From contig NZ_CAACVB010000002.1 in assembly GCF_900659635.1 (NCBI RefSeq), positions 38,567 to 102,566 of the forward strand: 64,000 nucleotides of DNA, written 5' to 3'. Made by a program: the position numbers and the translations under genes. The notes beneath the pieces are model-generated. The model ran no database searches. It saw only the letters and a program-made list of their open reading frames with translations, and was not told where the DNA came from. This document shows positions 45,162 through 53,796 of the stretch, piece after piece (within the stretch, counting starts at the first letter, position 1; every line of letters begins with the position of its first letter). This DNA comes from Actinomadura roseirufa (GTDB lineage: Bacteria; Actinomycetota; Actinomycetes; Streptosporangiales; Streptosporangiaceae).

Positions 45162-46787
45162 GTGAGTGATGACGCTGGTCAGCAGGCGCGCGCGGTTGGC
45201 TTCGTTCTCGATGAATCGTCCGTGCAGTCCGTCTATCCGCCCCCGGGTGGGGGCAACTATGCGCATGTCCTTCCGCATATCACGCTGGACAGGACCGTCC
45301 TGCCGTGGGAACGCGTCATGTCCCGATCGGGAGCGGGCGGGGCGCCGTGGCTGGCGCTGCTGGTGTTCGGGGAGGGCGAATTGCCCGATGATCCTGCTGC
45401 CAGGGGCCTGACCGCGACGCGCACCGTCGGCGAACTTCTGCATCCGGCCGAGCCGGGCACGATCGGGCCGGACCTGAAGCAGGTGCCCGCCGGTGACGGA
45501 TGCCGGACCATCGACGTGCCCGCCACGGTGTTCACAGCCGTGGCCCCCGCCCAGGATGAGCGGTGGTACGCCGCGCACATGCGCGGCATCACCGCTCCTG
45601 TCCTGCGCCACGACGGAGAGATCCGCACCTCCGGCGAGTACGCGGTGGTCACCGCCAACCGCTTCCCCCGCACCCTCGGCTCCTACGCGGTGCACCTGGT
45701 CTCCCTGGAAGGCTTCAGCCTGGGCCACCTGCCCGCCGGAACTACCCGGGTCAGGCTGGCCAGCCTGCGGTCCTGGTCATTCATCTGCCACCCCGACGGT
45801 GGTTTCGACCTGCCACGTCTGCTGGACAATCCCCTGATCCCCAGCCCCGGCCCGTCCGCGGAGCCCTCCGACCAGGACATGCGCGAGATGCGGGAGCGCG
45901 GCCATGTTTCCGTCCGGCTCTCCACACTCTCCGGTGAGCCCACCTATGCGTGGTACCGCGGCCCCTTCACCCCGCTGGCCCCTTCCGACACCCCCGCTCT
46001 CCCCGGCCCCCCGCAGGCCGATCACACCACTGCCGATCACGCCCTCATCTACGAGGCCGAGCATGGCCTGTTCGATGTCAGCTACGCCACCGCGTGGACC
46101 CTGGGCCGCTCCCTCGCCCTCGCCGACCCCGACTACTGCGCACAGATCGTCCAAGCCCGCGAGCGGCTCGCGAACCGCGCAGCCGACCTGGGGGTCACCT
46201 CCGCCGTGCCACCCGCAGGCCACGACCTGACACCGGCCGACCCCGAAGCGGCCCGCGCCCAAAAGAACCTCGCCGACCTCGCCGACCAGTACGGCCCCTC
46301 ACTCGCCGCCCGCCTCGACGAACTCGCTCTCCTGGGCGACCTCCCCCTGCCCGCACTAGTCCCCGACCGAGAACTCCTGCCCGCGGAATCCCTGCGCCTG
46401 TTCCGCATCGACACGGCCTGGATCACTGCGCTGCAAGCCGGGGCCGCAGACATCGACGTCCACACCAGCCCGGACACCGACCTGGCCCCCTACCTCCGGC
46501 AAGCCTCGACCCGTGCCACCCGCACCCGCCCCCCGGCAGCCGCCGTCCTGCTCAACTCCGCCCGCCTACCGGCATGGCCCGACCTCGACCTCACCGCAAC
46601 CCGCGACGGCCGGCCCCTCAGCCAACTCCGCAGCACCCACCCAGCCCCCGACACGCTGCTGCTTCTCTTCGACGGTGTCCCCGACGCGATCGCCATCCGC
46701 GAACCAGGCCAGGGCATCCACTTCGGCCTCACCATCGCCGACGACCCCACCGGCCTGTTCCGGCTGGGCAACCTCACCACCGGCTAG
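45162..46787 (+). CDS. 541-residue protein of unknown function
   Basis: I do not recognise this family. The protein is soluble-looking, without signal peptide or membrane helices. A beta-rich N-terminal half contains HITLDRTVLPWER, PWLALLVFGEGELPDD and ERWYAAHMRGI. A central part (YAWYRGPFTPL, HGLFDVSYATAWTLGRSLAL) is followed by a helical Ala/Leu-rich stretch, and the C-terminus has AAVLLNSARLPAWPDL and LLLLFDGVPDAIAIREPGQG. GTG 45162 is chosen because AGGGAG lies 10 bases upstream. The codon pattern is as G/C-biased as in housekeeping genes, so it is a genuine gene. It stands alone between gene-poor stretches next to the decayed tRNA copy, so it may be island cargo. Confidence 0.75.
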   Translation: MSDDAGQQARAVGFVLDESSVQSVYPPPGGGNYAHVLPHITLDRTVLPWERVMSRSGAGGAPWLALLVFGEGELPDDPAARGLTATRTVGELLHPAEPGTIGPDLKQVPAGDGCRTIDVPATVFTAVAPAQDERWYAAHMRGITAPVLRHDGEIRTSGEYAVVTANRFPRTLGSYAVHLVSLEGFSLGHLPAGTTRVRLASLRSWSFICHPDGGFDLPRLLDNPLIPSPGPSAEPSDQDMREMRERGHVSVRLSTLSGEPTYAWYRGPFTPLAPSDTPALPGPPQADHTTADHALIYEAEHGLFDVSYATAWTLGRSLALADPDYCAQIVQARERLANRAADLGVTSAVPPAGHDLTPADPEAARAQKNLADLADQYGPSLAARLDELALLGDLPLPALVPDRELLPAESLRLFRIDTAWITALQAGAADIDVHTSPDTDLAPYLRQASTRATRTRPPAAAVLLNSARLPAWPDLDLTATRDGRPLSQLRSTHPAPDTLLLLFDGVPDAIAIREPGQGIHFGLTIADDPTGLFRLGNLTTG

Positions 46788-46837
46788 CAAGCAGTGACAT
46801 CGCAAGGGCGCCCGGCGCAGTGGAGAAGCCTTCCCGC

Positions 46838-47001
46838 GTCGGCTAGCCGGTCACGAAACCTGATGACGGACGAAGCGGACCGGGGAATTGGTCCATCGGA
46901 CCCGGGTCGTGTCCGCGAGCCAACATCGAGCAGACGTGGGAGGGGGAAGCGGGTCGCGTAGGAATCGAAGCCACAACTACGGATTAAAGGCCCAAAGCTC
47001 T
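46838..47001 (+). repeat. Decayed direct repeat of the tRNA-Lys locus (copy 1)
   Basis: This segment matches 59295-59519 in the same orientation. Shared runs include GACGGACGAAGCGGACCGGG, GTGTCCGCGAGCCAACATCG and the tRNA part. Relative to copy 2 it has lost about 55 bp between two GCGGG stretches and has many substitutions. Two such copies 12.5 kb apart suggest an insertion or duplication event at the tRNA gene. Confidence 0.75.
46951..47001 (-). pseudogene. Partial tRNA-Lys pseudogene (3' portion)
   Basis: Against the intact tRNA at 59467-59539 this retains the acceptor 3' strand (GGGTCGC on the plus strand), a damaged T-arm (GGAATCGAAGCC for GGACTCGAACCC), the anticodon loop region CTACGGATTAAA and part of the D-arm. 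It lacks the 5' half, so it cannot make a tRNA. Confidence 0.75.
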
Positions 47002-47074
47002 CATATCGGTGCAGCGCGTTCGGTATCAGGCTGTAGGGCGGCATGTATCCGGTTTCTCCGTCAACCGTAGCCGG

Positions 47075-47105
47075 GAAGCTCGGGGCGCGTCGCGCCCCGA
47101 GCTTC
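47075..47105 (-). terminator. Hairpin terminator of the DUF4232 gene
   Basis: Perfect 15-bp arms starting GAAGCTCGGGGCGCG (47075-47089) and ending 47091-47105, with a single central base, lie directly after the stop codon at 47109. In RNA the innermost pairs would open into a small loop. Confidence 0.7.
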
Positions 47106-47108
47106 GGG

Positions 47109-47642
47109 CTATGCAGTGATCGACGAGAGCTTAAAGGTGCCCTTGTTGCAGACCGGACCGGCCTTCCACTTGACCACGTTGAACTTGGGCTGGGGCTTGG
47201 CCTGGCCGGGGAGGTCGACGTCCAGTGTCGCGGGCGTGGGCTGACATGGGCGATCGACGGGCTCGTCACCGGTGGGTACGACGCCCCAGGCCACCTTGAT
47301 GACGGCCGTCTGGCCCGGTTCCAGCTTCACCCGCTTGGGCTTTCCCGGCGGCAGGACGACGCGGGTGGGGAGCGCCTTGCCTTTGGCGTCGCGCAGCTGC
47401 AGCTTCACGTCCGCGCTCAGGACGCATACGCCGTTTGACTTGTTTTTGATCCTCAAGTCGGCGTACCGGTGCCCGGCCCCCGCGTCGGTCGGCTTGAGCG
47501 TTACGTCCGAGAGTTGGTATTGGCACCAGCCGGGCTTCGCCTTGACGTTGTCCGCGAGTGCTGCCGTCTGCCCGGCGAGCAGCATGGACGCCCCGAGAGC
47601 ACCGATTCCGGCCGCACGGCGCAAGCCACGTGTCGTTCGCAT
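47109..47642 (-). CDS. Secreted DUF4232-like protein
   Basis: A 177-residue exported protein with a Sec signal peptide (residues 1-31, ending AALA) and a mature beta-sandwich typical of DUF4232: an early cysteine (GWCQYQLSDVTLKP), AGHRYADLRIKNKSNGVCVL, a VKLEPGQTAVIKVAW strand and late cysteines (RPCQPTP; PVCNKGTF). The family is common in actinomycete secretomes and has no agreed function. It starts at ATG 47642; the sequence upstream (47643-47700) must carry its promoter. Confidence 0.82.
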   Translation of the reverse strand: MRTTRGLRRAAGIGALGASMLLAGQTAALADNVKAKPGWCQYQLSDVTLKPTDAGAGHRYADLRIKNKSNGVCVLSADVKLQLRDAKGKALPTRVVLPPGKPKRVKLEPGQTAVIKVAWGVVPTGDEPVDRPCQPTPATLDVDLPGQAKPQPKFNVVKWKAGPVCNKGTFKLSSITA

Positions 47643-48549
47643 GGTGTTACTCCCCGATCACAGGAAATCTTTCCCTCTAAGACGCCGCTCCATGCTTGCG
47701 AGTTGTCCGCGTGATCAGGAAATATCCATTTTTTGGGGCATGGGGAAGGAGTGGCGATCACACACAGGAATCGTGCCTGGTCACGACGATCTTGATCCCT
47801 TACGTTGCCGCATGCCCTCTGCGTCAACCTCGTGCAGCAGTTTGGGTGAACGCTTGCTTGGCGTGCCGTAACCCCGTGGCCGCCGGGGTCGTAGGGGACG
47901 TCGTCGAGCCGGCAGCGGTAGATGACGCATATCCAGGCTCGCCCCGGCCGGTGATGCGCAAGCACGGCGTGTCGCATCCGACGGTGCGTCCGGCGCCGGA
48001 GTCGGCGTGGCCGATACCCCGCAAGCCTGCGGACGCTGCCCACCGACCCGAAGACCCTGCTGGTGCTCGTCTACAAGCTGTCGGGCAGCGCGTTCATAAC
48101 GCCATGATCGGCGACCTGCACACGTACTACCTGCTGACCGGCGACACTCCGGTTCTGGTTCCATAGCAGCAAAGGGCCGGGTCCGATCGCTGTGGCCGTG
48201 TGCGAGCGGGCCCTCAGTCGGCTCCTGTTCCAGCACCGCCGGCAACTGCGGGCCCAGCTTGGGGCCGTCCCGGGGAGCCCTGCGAGCGCAACGCCCGATC
48301 TCCGTGCTCCTGCCGGGCTCGTCACCGGCGCTGCACCGATCGAACACTCGTCCTCAGCCGTTTGTCGAGCTCGGCGTTGGTCTGCCCACCGCTGCTTGTC
48401 ATCGTCTTCCGCTGGCTTTCGGGCGGCGCGTCCCTCGGCCCCGTGGCGACGGAGGGGCGGGCGCGATCTTTGGCCGGTGTCCTGCCTTGGGGCGGTAGCC
48501 GCGGGCACTCAAGTCGGCCGGCGGTCTCGGGCTGGCTTCGTCCGATCGA
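47643..48549. other. About 900 bp of decayed sequence with gene fragments
   Basis: There is no intact gene. A Hint-domain remnant lies at 48083-48166. Overlapping it in another frame, 48027-48080 encodes LRTLPTDPKTLLVLVYK, which resembles a short stretch of CU044_5270-type membrane-associated proteins (weak). Between 48190 and 48540 neither strand gives a credible frame. The stretch looks like a graveyard of island cargo. Confidence 0.45.
48083..48166 (+). pseudogene. Remnant of a Hint (pretoxin) domain
   Basis: The frame reads RVHNAMIGDLHTYYLLTG then DTPVLVP and stops. Polymorphic-toxin Hint domains end with a near-identical run in which an LHTYYVLAG-type stretch leads to PVLVHN and the toxin. 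Here the chain stops just before the HN cleavage site and no toxin domain follows, so only the last two dozen residues of the self-cleaving domain survive. Confidence 0.65.
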
Positions 48550-48578
48550 TCGACAGGCCATGCCTCGGCAGGTACTAT
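48550..48578 (+). promoter_or_regulatory. Promoter of padR gene, leaderless
   Basis: TCGACA (48550-48555) and TACTAT (48573-48578) are spaced by exactly 17 bp. Transcription would start at about the A of ATG 48586. The sequence GTGACGCAT occurs at 48579-48587 and again at 48596-48604, straddling the start codon, and may be the PadR binding site. Confidence 0.6.
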
Positions 48579-48585
48579 GTGACGC

Positions 48586-48951
48586 ATGGAACCAAGTGAC
48601 GCATCTAACCTCTTGACTCAGATGCGAAGGGGGGCGCTGCCGTACTGCGTGCTGGCGCTTTTGCGTCACGAGCAGCGCTACGGCGTCGAGATCGTGCGGC
48701 TGCTCGGCGATGTGGACGGCATGGTCATCAGCGAAGGGACCATCTATCCCCTACTGTCCCGGCTGCGGCGCCAGGGGTTGGTCGAGACGGTGTGGCAGGA
48801 GTCGACCGCTGGTCCGCCGCGACGCTACTACCTGCTGACCTCCGCGGGGCACCAGGCGCTAGAGGGCTTCACCGCCGAGTGGGAGCGGTTCAGTGGCGCG
48901 GTCGAGCACTTCATCGGAAAGGGACGTGAGGGCGATGACGGAAACGGATGA
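48586..48951 (+). CDS. PadR-family transcriptional regulator
   Basis: A 121-residue PadR regulator: a winged helix with YCVLALLRHEQRYGVEIVRL, the classic ISEGTIYPLLSRLRRQGLV recognition region, and a wing plus C-terminal dimer helix (PRRYYLLTSAGHQALEGFTA). PadR proteins are usually repressors relieved by a small ligand. It overlaps the next gene by 17 bp, the common padR-HAAS pairing in which the regulator controls its membrane partner. The promoter geometry argues for leaderless translation from ATG 48586. Confidence 0.93.
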   Translation: MEPSDASNLLTQMRRGALPYCVLALLRHEQRYGVEIVRLLGDVDGMVISEGTIYPLLSRLRRQGLVETVWQESTAGPPRRYYLLTSAGHQALEGFTAEWERFSGAVEHFIGKGREGDDGNG

Positions 48952-49528
48952 GCTGATCGAGGAGTACGTCGGCCGTCTGGAGGCGGCGGCGCGAGTCCTG
49001 CCCGCGGATCGCCGGACGGAGTTGGTGGAGGAGATCAGGGACCACATCGCCACCGTGCTGGCGCAGAGTCCCGACCGAGACGAGGCGGCCGTACGGACCG
49101 TTCTCGACCGTCTCGGCACCCCGGAGGAGATCGTCCAGGAGGCCTGCGTCGGCCTGTCAGAGGCGTCGCCGGCGCGCGAGCAACCGGTAACGCCTGGCCA
49201 GGCGCCGCCCGGGGCCCGCCGTGCGGGCGGCTTCGCGATAGTGACGGTCAGCCTGCTGCTGATCGGGGGCGTCGTGCTGCCCGGGCTTGGCTGGCTCGTC
49301 GGGGTGATGCTGCTCTGCGCGTCCGCGCGCTGGACGCTCCGCGACAAGCTGATCGGCGCACTGGTGTTCCCCGGTGGGCTGGGGTTCCCGATCTTCTACC
49401 TCCTGTTCGCGAAAGGGGGCAGCGGAAGCTCGTCCGGCGTGGCCGCCACGCTCGTGCTCGTCGTTCTCGCCGGCTCCATCGGCTCGGCCGCGTATCTGCT
49501 GCACCGGGCGCTACGCACCGCTGCCTGA
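48935..49528 (+). CDS. HAAS-domain membrane protein
   Basis: This 197-residue protein opens with a HAAS/DUF1700-like helical domain (MTETDELIEEYVGRLEAAAR, LPADRRTELVEEIRDHIATV, LDRLGTPEEIVQEA), then an Ala/Pro linker and three or four hydrophobic helices (FAIVTVSLLLIGGVVLPGLG, LGFPIFYLLF, TLVLVVLAGSIGSAAYLL). HAAS proteins are membrane partners of PadR regulators. I use ATG 48935, preceded by GTGAGGGCG, rather than the upstream GTG in the same frame. Confidence 0.85.
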   Translation: MTETDELIEEYVGRLEAAARVLPADRRTELVEEIRDHIATVLAQSPDRDEAAVRTVLDRLGTPEEIVQEACVGLSEASPAREQPVTPGQAPPGARRAGGFAIVTVSLLLIGGVVLPGLGWLVGVMLLCASARWTLRDKLIGALVFPGGLGFPIFYLLFAKGGSGSSSGVAATLVLVVLAGSIGSAAYLLHRALRTAA

Positions 49529-49669
49529 TCCTTCGCCTCCACCACCGGATCTGGCGGCCCCCTGCGGATCTCGGCCGAGAACGCCCGCCACGGCAACGTC
49601 TACTTTCAGACAGTCACTGGCAAGAACGTTCTGCATTGTCGAGACCACTGGCATCAGCCATACCGGACT

Positions 49670-49706
49670 TTGGGGCCAAATATTCAGATCAGATATTTGG
49701 CCCCAA
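49670..49706. terminator. Perfect 14-bp hairpin
   Basis: Arms TTGGGGCCAAATAT (49670-49683) and ATATTTGGCCCCAA (49693-49706) enclose a 9-nt loop. It lies between the HAAS gene and the convergent truncated gene at 49748, so it could terminate both. Its high A+T content differs from the other hairpins here and could reflect an imported element. Confidence 0.5.
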
Positions 49707-49747
49707 CCCCGGTGAGGGGCCCTTCGTCATTGAGGTCGCGGCGGTGT

Positions 49748-49882
49748 TCAGGTCCCGAAACAGTTGTCGCCGTAGGTGACGAATTCGGTCTGACGCACGG
49801 CGCCTTCGCTTCCGCCGACCTGGGCGCACAGGTAGTCGAGGCTGCCGTTGTTGTTGGCCGGGCCGTAGTAGGAGTAACCGAC
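49748..49882 (-). pseudogene. C-terminal fragment of a secreted protein cut by IS3
   Basis: Just outside the left end of the insertion sequence the minus strand encodes VGYSYYGPANNNGSLDYLCA, continues with QVGGSEGAVRQTEF and stops after DNCFGT. The two cysteines and the polar, Gly/Asn-rich composition suggest the tail of a small exported protein. The rest is gone: the sequence on the other side of the IS is the end of the LacI gene, not the missing front. Confidence 0.6.
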
Positions 49883-51208
49883 TGAGCTTCCCCCCATGGC
49901 ACGGACACTGTGATGTTGCCCCCGTTTGACGGGCACGGTTGTTGAGAGAGGTAGGGGGCCGGCGATCTTGCGAAGGAGATCGTTCTCGTGGCCAAGCCTT
50001 ACCCGCCGGAGTTTCGTCGGCGTGCCCTGGATCTGCTGGAGTCGGGACGATCGGTGCGGGACGTGGCCGGGTCGCTGGGCATCGCGGAGTCCTGCCTGCA
50101 CCGCTGGAAACGGCGGGACCTGATCGACCGTGGTGTGAAGCCGCTCAGCCCCGCAGAGGCCGAGTCCGCTGCTTTGGCTCGGGCTCGAGCGCGGATCGCC
50201 GAGCTGGAGAACGAGGTCAAGATCTGGCGCAAGGCCGCCGCGGCGATCGAGCAGGTGGTGCCCCCAAAAGCCCGCTTCGCTCTGGTCGCAGAACTAGCCG
50301 TTGAGGGCATCCCGGTCAAGCAAGCCTGTCTGGCCCTGGGAGTATCCCGGTCGGGGTTCTACGACGCCCGCATCCGTCCTGCGTCGGCCCGCGCGATCCG
50401 CCGGGCGTGGCCGGCCGACCAGATCACGGCCGTCCACCGGGCATCACGGGCAGCCCTACGGATCACCCCGAGTGCGCGCCGAGCTGGTCCAGGCGCAAGG
50501 CGTGATCGTGTCCCGCGAGACGGTGGCGGTGCTGATGCGGCGGGCCGGCCCGGCAGGGCTGCCGCTGCGGCGCAGAGCCAAGCGGGTCCCCGCATCGGCG
50601 ACGGTCACCGACCTGGTGAAACGTGGCTTCCACCGCGGCGAGCCGAACCAGCTGTGGGTCACCGGCATCACCGAGCATCCCACCCGCGAGGGCAAGCTCT
50701 ACTGCTGCGTGGTCCTGGACACCTGCTCCCGCCGTGTGGTGGGCTGGGCCATCGATGTGCGGCAACGGGCCGACCCGGCCACCTCCGCGCTCGGAATGGC
50801 GATCGATTCCCGCGGCACCGCCGGCCGCGTCATCGATGGGATCATCCACGCCGATCACGGCACCCAGTTCACCTCGTGGGCCTTCACCGAACGCGCACGG
50901 CGGGCAGGGTTGCCGCCCTCCCTGGGCACGATCGGCGACCCGTACGACAATGCCGTGGCCGAGTCGTTCTGGGCGCGCATGCAGACCGAGCTGCTCGACC
51001 GGCGACGCTGGCACACCCGCGTCGAACTCGCCAACGCGATCTTCGAGTACATCGAAGGGTTCTATAACCGCCGCCGACGCCAGTCCGCTCTGGACTACAT
51101 GAGCCCGATAGAGGTCGAAACCACCCACTCGCCGAACCTGATCTCCTCACCACCAAGTCCGTGAAACCGGGGCAACATCAAAGATGTCCGTGCTGTGGGG
51201 GAAGCTCA
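49883..51208 (+). mobile_element. IS3-family insertion sequence, defective
   Basis: The element is bounded by imperfect inverted repeats of about 50 bp with TG...CA ends. The left end reads TGAGCTTCCCCC at 49883; the right end is the complement, finishing at 51208. The inner repeat block TGATGTTGCCCC at 49911 mirrors 51169-51180. The length is 1326 bp, normal for IS3. The flanks (...CGAC left, ACTC... right) show no 3-4-bp target duplication, implying a rearrangement after insertion. Its transposase is broken. Confidence 0.85.
49988..51164 (+). pseudogene. IS3 transposase with frameshift and mutated catalytic residue
   Basis: The N-terminal part (HTH_Tnp_1: YPPEFRRRALDLLESGRSVR, then a leucine-zipper-like ARARARIAELENEVKIWRK) reads through to the start of the OrfB region. 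Homology then jumps to the next frame near 50441-50452 (HGQPYGSPRVRAELV), a net single-base shift outside the usual A/B frameshift site. In the integrase core the first DDE aspartate is Gly (LWVTGITEHP instead of LWVTDITEHP). The second Asp (IIHADHGTQF) and the Glu (AESFWARMQTEL) are intact. Both defects should abolish transposition. Confidence 0.85.
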
Positions 51209-51218
51209 ACTCTTCGAG

Positions 51219-52247
51219 TTACAAGGTCTGGTCGCGTTGAGTGGAAGCGCGGGCGTTGAGCCGGACGGGTATCTCGATCGTGTGCTGCGTTTCTGCGGCA
51301 TCCTCGATGAGGGCCATGAGCGCTTCCGCGGCCTTGCGTCCCACCTCGCGGGGGTGGACGAACAGGCCAGTGATCTGGGGGGATGTGAGCTGCAGGGACC
51401 CGCTGTCGACGGCGCTGCAAATGCCGAGGTCGCCGGGGACGTCCAGGCCGCGGCTCTGAGCCTCGTGCAGGACACCGAGGGCCAGATTCTCCGAGGTCGT
51501 GAGGACCGCGTCCGGAGGGAAGGGCCGATCCAGCAGCTCGCCGAGCGCGCGCGCCGTCCCCTGGAGCGTGGGAGGTTCGTCCAGTTCGACGACCATGGGC
51601 GACAGTCCGTGGGCGACGGTCCAGCGTGTGTATCCGGTGACGAGGTCGAAGGTGTAGGACCGTGAGGTGTCGGTCGTGATGATGGCAGGGCGGCGGTAGC
51701 CGTTGTCGTGCAGGTGGGTGAGCATCGGTTCGGCCGCGGCGACGAGGTCGTTGTCAACGACGACCGGGACGTTCTTGGGGACTGCGATCGGCCGTCCCGT
51801 CGTCACCAATGGAAAGCCGCCGACTCGGTGCGTGCGGAAAAATGGCTCGTCGCCACGGGGGTCCACCAGGATCGCGCCGTCGATCGCGAACGCGTCGAGG
51901 CTTTCGGGATCGGCGTTGGGCGGTGTCATGAGGACCGCATAGGAGGCCTGCGCTGCCGCTTCCGCCGCGCCGTTGAGCACTTCGAGGAAGTACTCGGAGT
52001 TGGGAACCAGGGCGGCGCCGGCGACCGAGTCGACCGAGTTGGCGATCTGGATCGCCAGGATGCGGCTGCGGCGTGTTACGAGTTGTTGCGCGTGGGTGCT
52101 GGCCTGGTAGCCGAGGGCGGCCGCCACCGAGACCACCCGCTGGCGGGTGGTCTCGGAGATGCGTCCACGTCCGCTGAGGGCATGAGAGACGGTGGTGATC
52201 GAGACGCCGGCGGTCGCCGCAACGTCATGAATTGTGGCTGACACCAT
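51219..52247 (-). CDS. LacI-family transcriptional regulator
   Basis: A 342-residue LacI-type repressor. The HTH and hinge (ATIHDVAATAGVSITTVSHA and RISETTRQRVVSVAAALGYQ) occupy residues 1-60, and the rest is a periplasmic-binding-protein-like ligand domain (DGAILVDPRGDEPFFRTHRV, VVVDNDLVAAAEPMLTHL, PDAVLTTSENLALGVLHEA). ATG 52247 follows GGGGAG. It lies at the 3' end of the minus-strand catabolic operon, and two TGCAAAA-containing palindromes at the head of that operon are its probable operators. The IS3 right end begins 10 bp after its stop codon, so the coding region is complete. Confidence 0.9.
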   Translation of the reverse strand: MVSATIHDVAATAGVSITTVSHALSGRGRISETTRQRVVSVAAALGYQASTHAQQLVTRRSRILAIQIANSVDSVAGAALVPNSEYFLEVLNGAAEAAAQASYAVLMTPPNADPESLDAFAIDGAILVDPRGDEPFFRTHRVGGFPLVTTGRPIAVPKNVPVVVDNDLVAAAEPMLTHLHDNGYRRPAIITTDTSRSYTFDLVTGYTRWTVAHGLSPMVVELDEPPTLQGTARALGELLDRPFPPDAVLTTSENLALGVLHEAQSRGLDVPGDLGICSAVDSGSLQLTSPQITGLFVHPREVGRKAAEALMALIEDAAETQHTIEIPVRLNARASTQRDQTL

Positions 52248-52317
52248 GCTCCCCACGCTGGACCGAGGTTGAGTCGCCCATCCAGAATACTTGAGGGAGA
52301 ACACGGCGGCGTTGGCG

Positions 52318-53796
52318 TCAGTCAGTGGGACCGTAGACCTCGTCCGTCTCGGGGAGGATCTTGACAGCCAACGGGTAGAGAACGGCGGCGGCGACCCCGG
52401 CGGCCACGAAGCTGAGATCTGTGTTCCCGAATATCGCCGCGCCGGGCCCCACGTACCAGGCGTTGCTCGCGAACAGCAGTCCTCCGCCGGCCGCGGTGAT
52501 CCAGACCGTCATGCCGCAGGGGTTGAAGCCGTGCCAGAACCAGTAGATTCCTCCACGCTCGCCTCGGTTGAATACCTGAAGCGCGTCAGGGTCGTAGAAG
52601 CCGCGGCGGCGGTGGTGTCCGATCACCACCATGACGATCCAGGGTATGGAGAAGCAGGCCAGGAGTTGCAGGAACACACTCACGATCTCGGGCACGGCTG
52701 AGATGAAGTGCCCGGCGTAGACCAGCACGGTGGCCAGCATGCACGCGATCAGGGTGGCTTGGACACGGTTGAGCTTCGGAATGATTGCGGAGGTGTCCAG
52801 TCCGGTCCCGTAAGTGTTGATGACGGCCTGGGAGGTGCCCGCGGCCAAGCCCAGGTAGATCAGCGCCGGCACAAACCAGAGCGGCGTGTGTTCCACCAGA
52901 CTGAGCACGTAAGGCGTGTCGGGAGCGACGTGGCCGCCCCCGACGACCGCGGCCGCCGTGAAGGTACCCCACATGAACGGGCCGCCCATGCCGAACAGCC
53001 CGCCGAACAGCAGCGACCGCATGACCGAGCCGTCGGTGTGCAGCTTGCGGGAGATATGCCGCGTCCAGTCGCCCGCGTAGGCGCCGTAGGAGGCCACGGT
53101 GGACGCGCAGATCAGCGCTGACGCCGTCCAGGGGGCCACTGCGGAACCGAACGCGTACGTGCCGGTGCCGGAGTAGGACGGATCGAAGTCGGGCGCGTAC
53201 ACGAGTATCCCGATCAGCAGGCACAGCCCGGCGGTAGGGATCATGAAGCGCTGCGCGGCGACCATGTTGGCGTGGCCGAGTACCGACACCAACGTGACGA
53301 TCACGCTCAGTACGGCGTAGGCGATCAACCTCGGTGCCGTGGTGTCGGAGAACTTGAAGAGGGCGGTCAGGGCTCCGGCGAGGGCGTCCCCGCCGGTCCA
53401 GATGCTGAGCGCGGCGAAGGCGAGGGAGGCCGTCGCTTCGAGCAGCGAGCCGATCAGCCGTCCGGCGACGCCGAAGAACGCGCCACTGGAGACCGGGTTG
53501 TTGGTCCCGGTGCGTGGCCCCATCAGCCCCATCGGCGCCAGTAGCGCCGCGCCCACGGCTGATCCGGTGACCACGGCGGTGGCCGCCTGCCAGAACCCCA
53601 GCCCGAAGCTGATCGGGAACCAGCCGATGATGATCACGCTGAAGGTGAGGCTGCCTCCGAAGAGGATCATGAACAGGTTCCGGGGCGCCGACTTGCGTGC
53701 GCTCTCGGGAATGTACTCGATCCCGCACTGCTCGATTTTGCCGAGCCGGTCCTCGTAGGAGTTTGGGCGAGCTGGTTCGGCGACTTCAGAGACCAT
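52318..53796 (-). CDS. NCS1-type purine/cytosine permease-like transporter
   Basis: A 492-residue membrane protein with about 12 helices. The N-terminal GKIEQCGIEYIPESARKSAP precedes helix 1, as in NCS1 cytosine/purine/thiamine permeases, and GWFPISFGLGFWQA, GPRTGTNNPVSSGAFFGVAG and ASYGAYAGDWTRHI cover the conserved substrate-site helices. NCS1 proteins import nucleobases, hydantoins or related ring compounds by cation symport, so the operon's substrate may be such a heterocycle. ATG 53796 has GAAAGGAA upstream and overlaps the end of the hydrolase gene by 11 bp. Confidence 0.88.
   Translation of the reverse strand: MVSEVAEPARPNSYEDRLGKIEQCGIEYIPESARKSAPRNLFMILFGGSLTFSVIIIGWFPISFGLGFWQAATAVVTGSAVGAALLAPMGLMGPRTGTNNPVSSGAFFGVAGRLIGSLLEATASLAFAALSIWTGGDALAGALTALFKFSDTTAPRLIAYAVLSVIVTLVSVLGHANMVAAQRFMIPTAGLCLLIGILVYAPDFDPSYSGTGTYAFGSAVAPWTASALICASTVASYGAYAGDWTRHISRKLHTDGSVMRSLLFGGLFGMGGPFMWGTFTAAAVVGGGHVAPDTPYVLSLVEHTPLWFVPALIYLGLAAGTSQAVINTYGTGLDTSAIIPKLNRVQATLIACMLATVLVYAGHFISAVPEIVSVFLQLLACFSIPWIVMVVIGHHRRRGFYDPDALQVFNRGERGGIYWFWHGFNPCGMTVWITAAGGGLLFASNAWYVGPGAAIFGNTDLSFVAAGVAAAVLYPLAVKILPETDEVYGPTD

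Noticed and set aside
47696..48166. 156-codon frame as an intact gene
   Set aside because: Only its last 25 or so residues resemble anything (a Hint-domain end). The rest has no consistent coding character, so I treat it as a remnant within decayed DNA.
49911..51180. Inner inverted repeat as the IS3 boundary
   Set aside because: TGATGTTGCCCC pairs well, but similarity continues 28 bp further out on both sides to TGAGCTTCCCCC, giving the more complete element 49883-51208.
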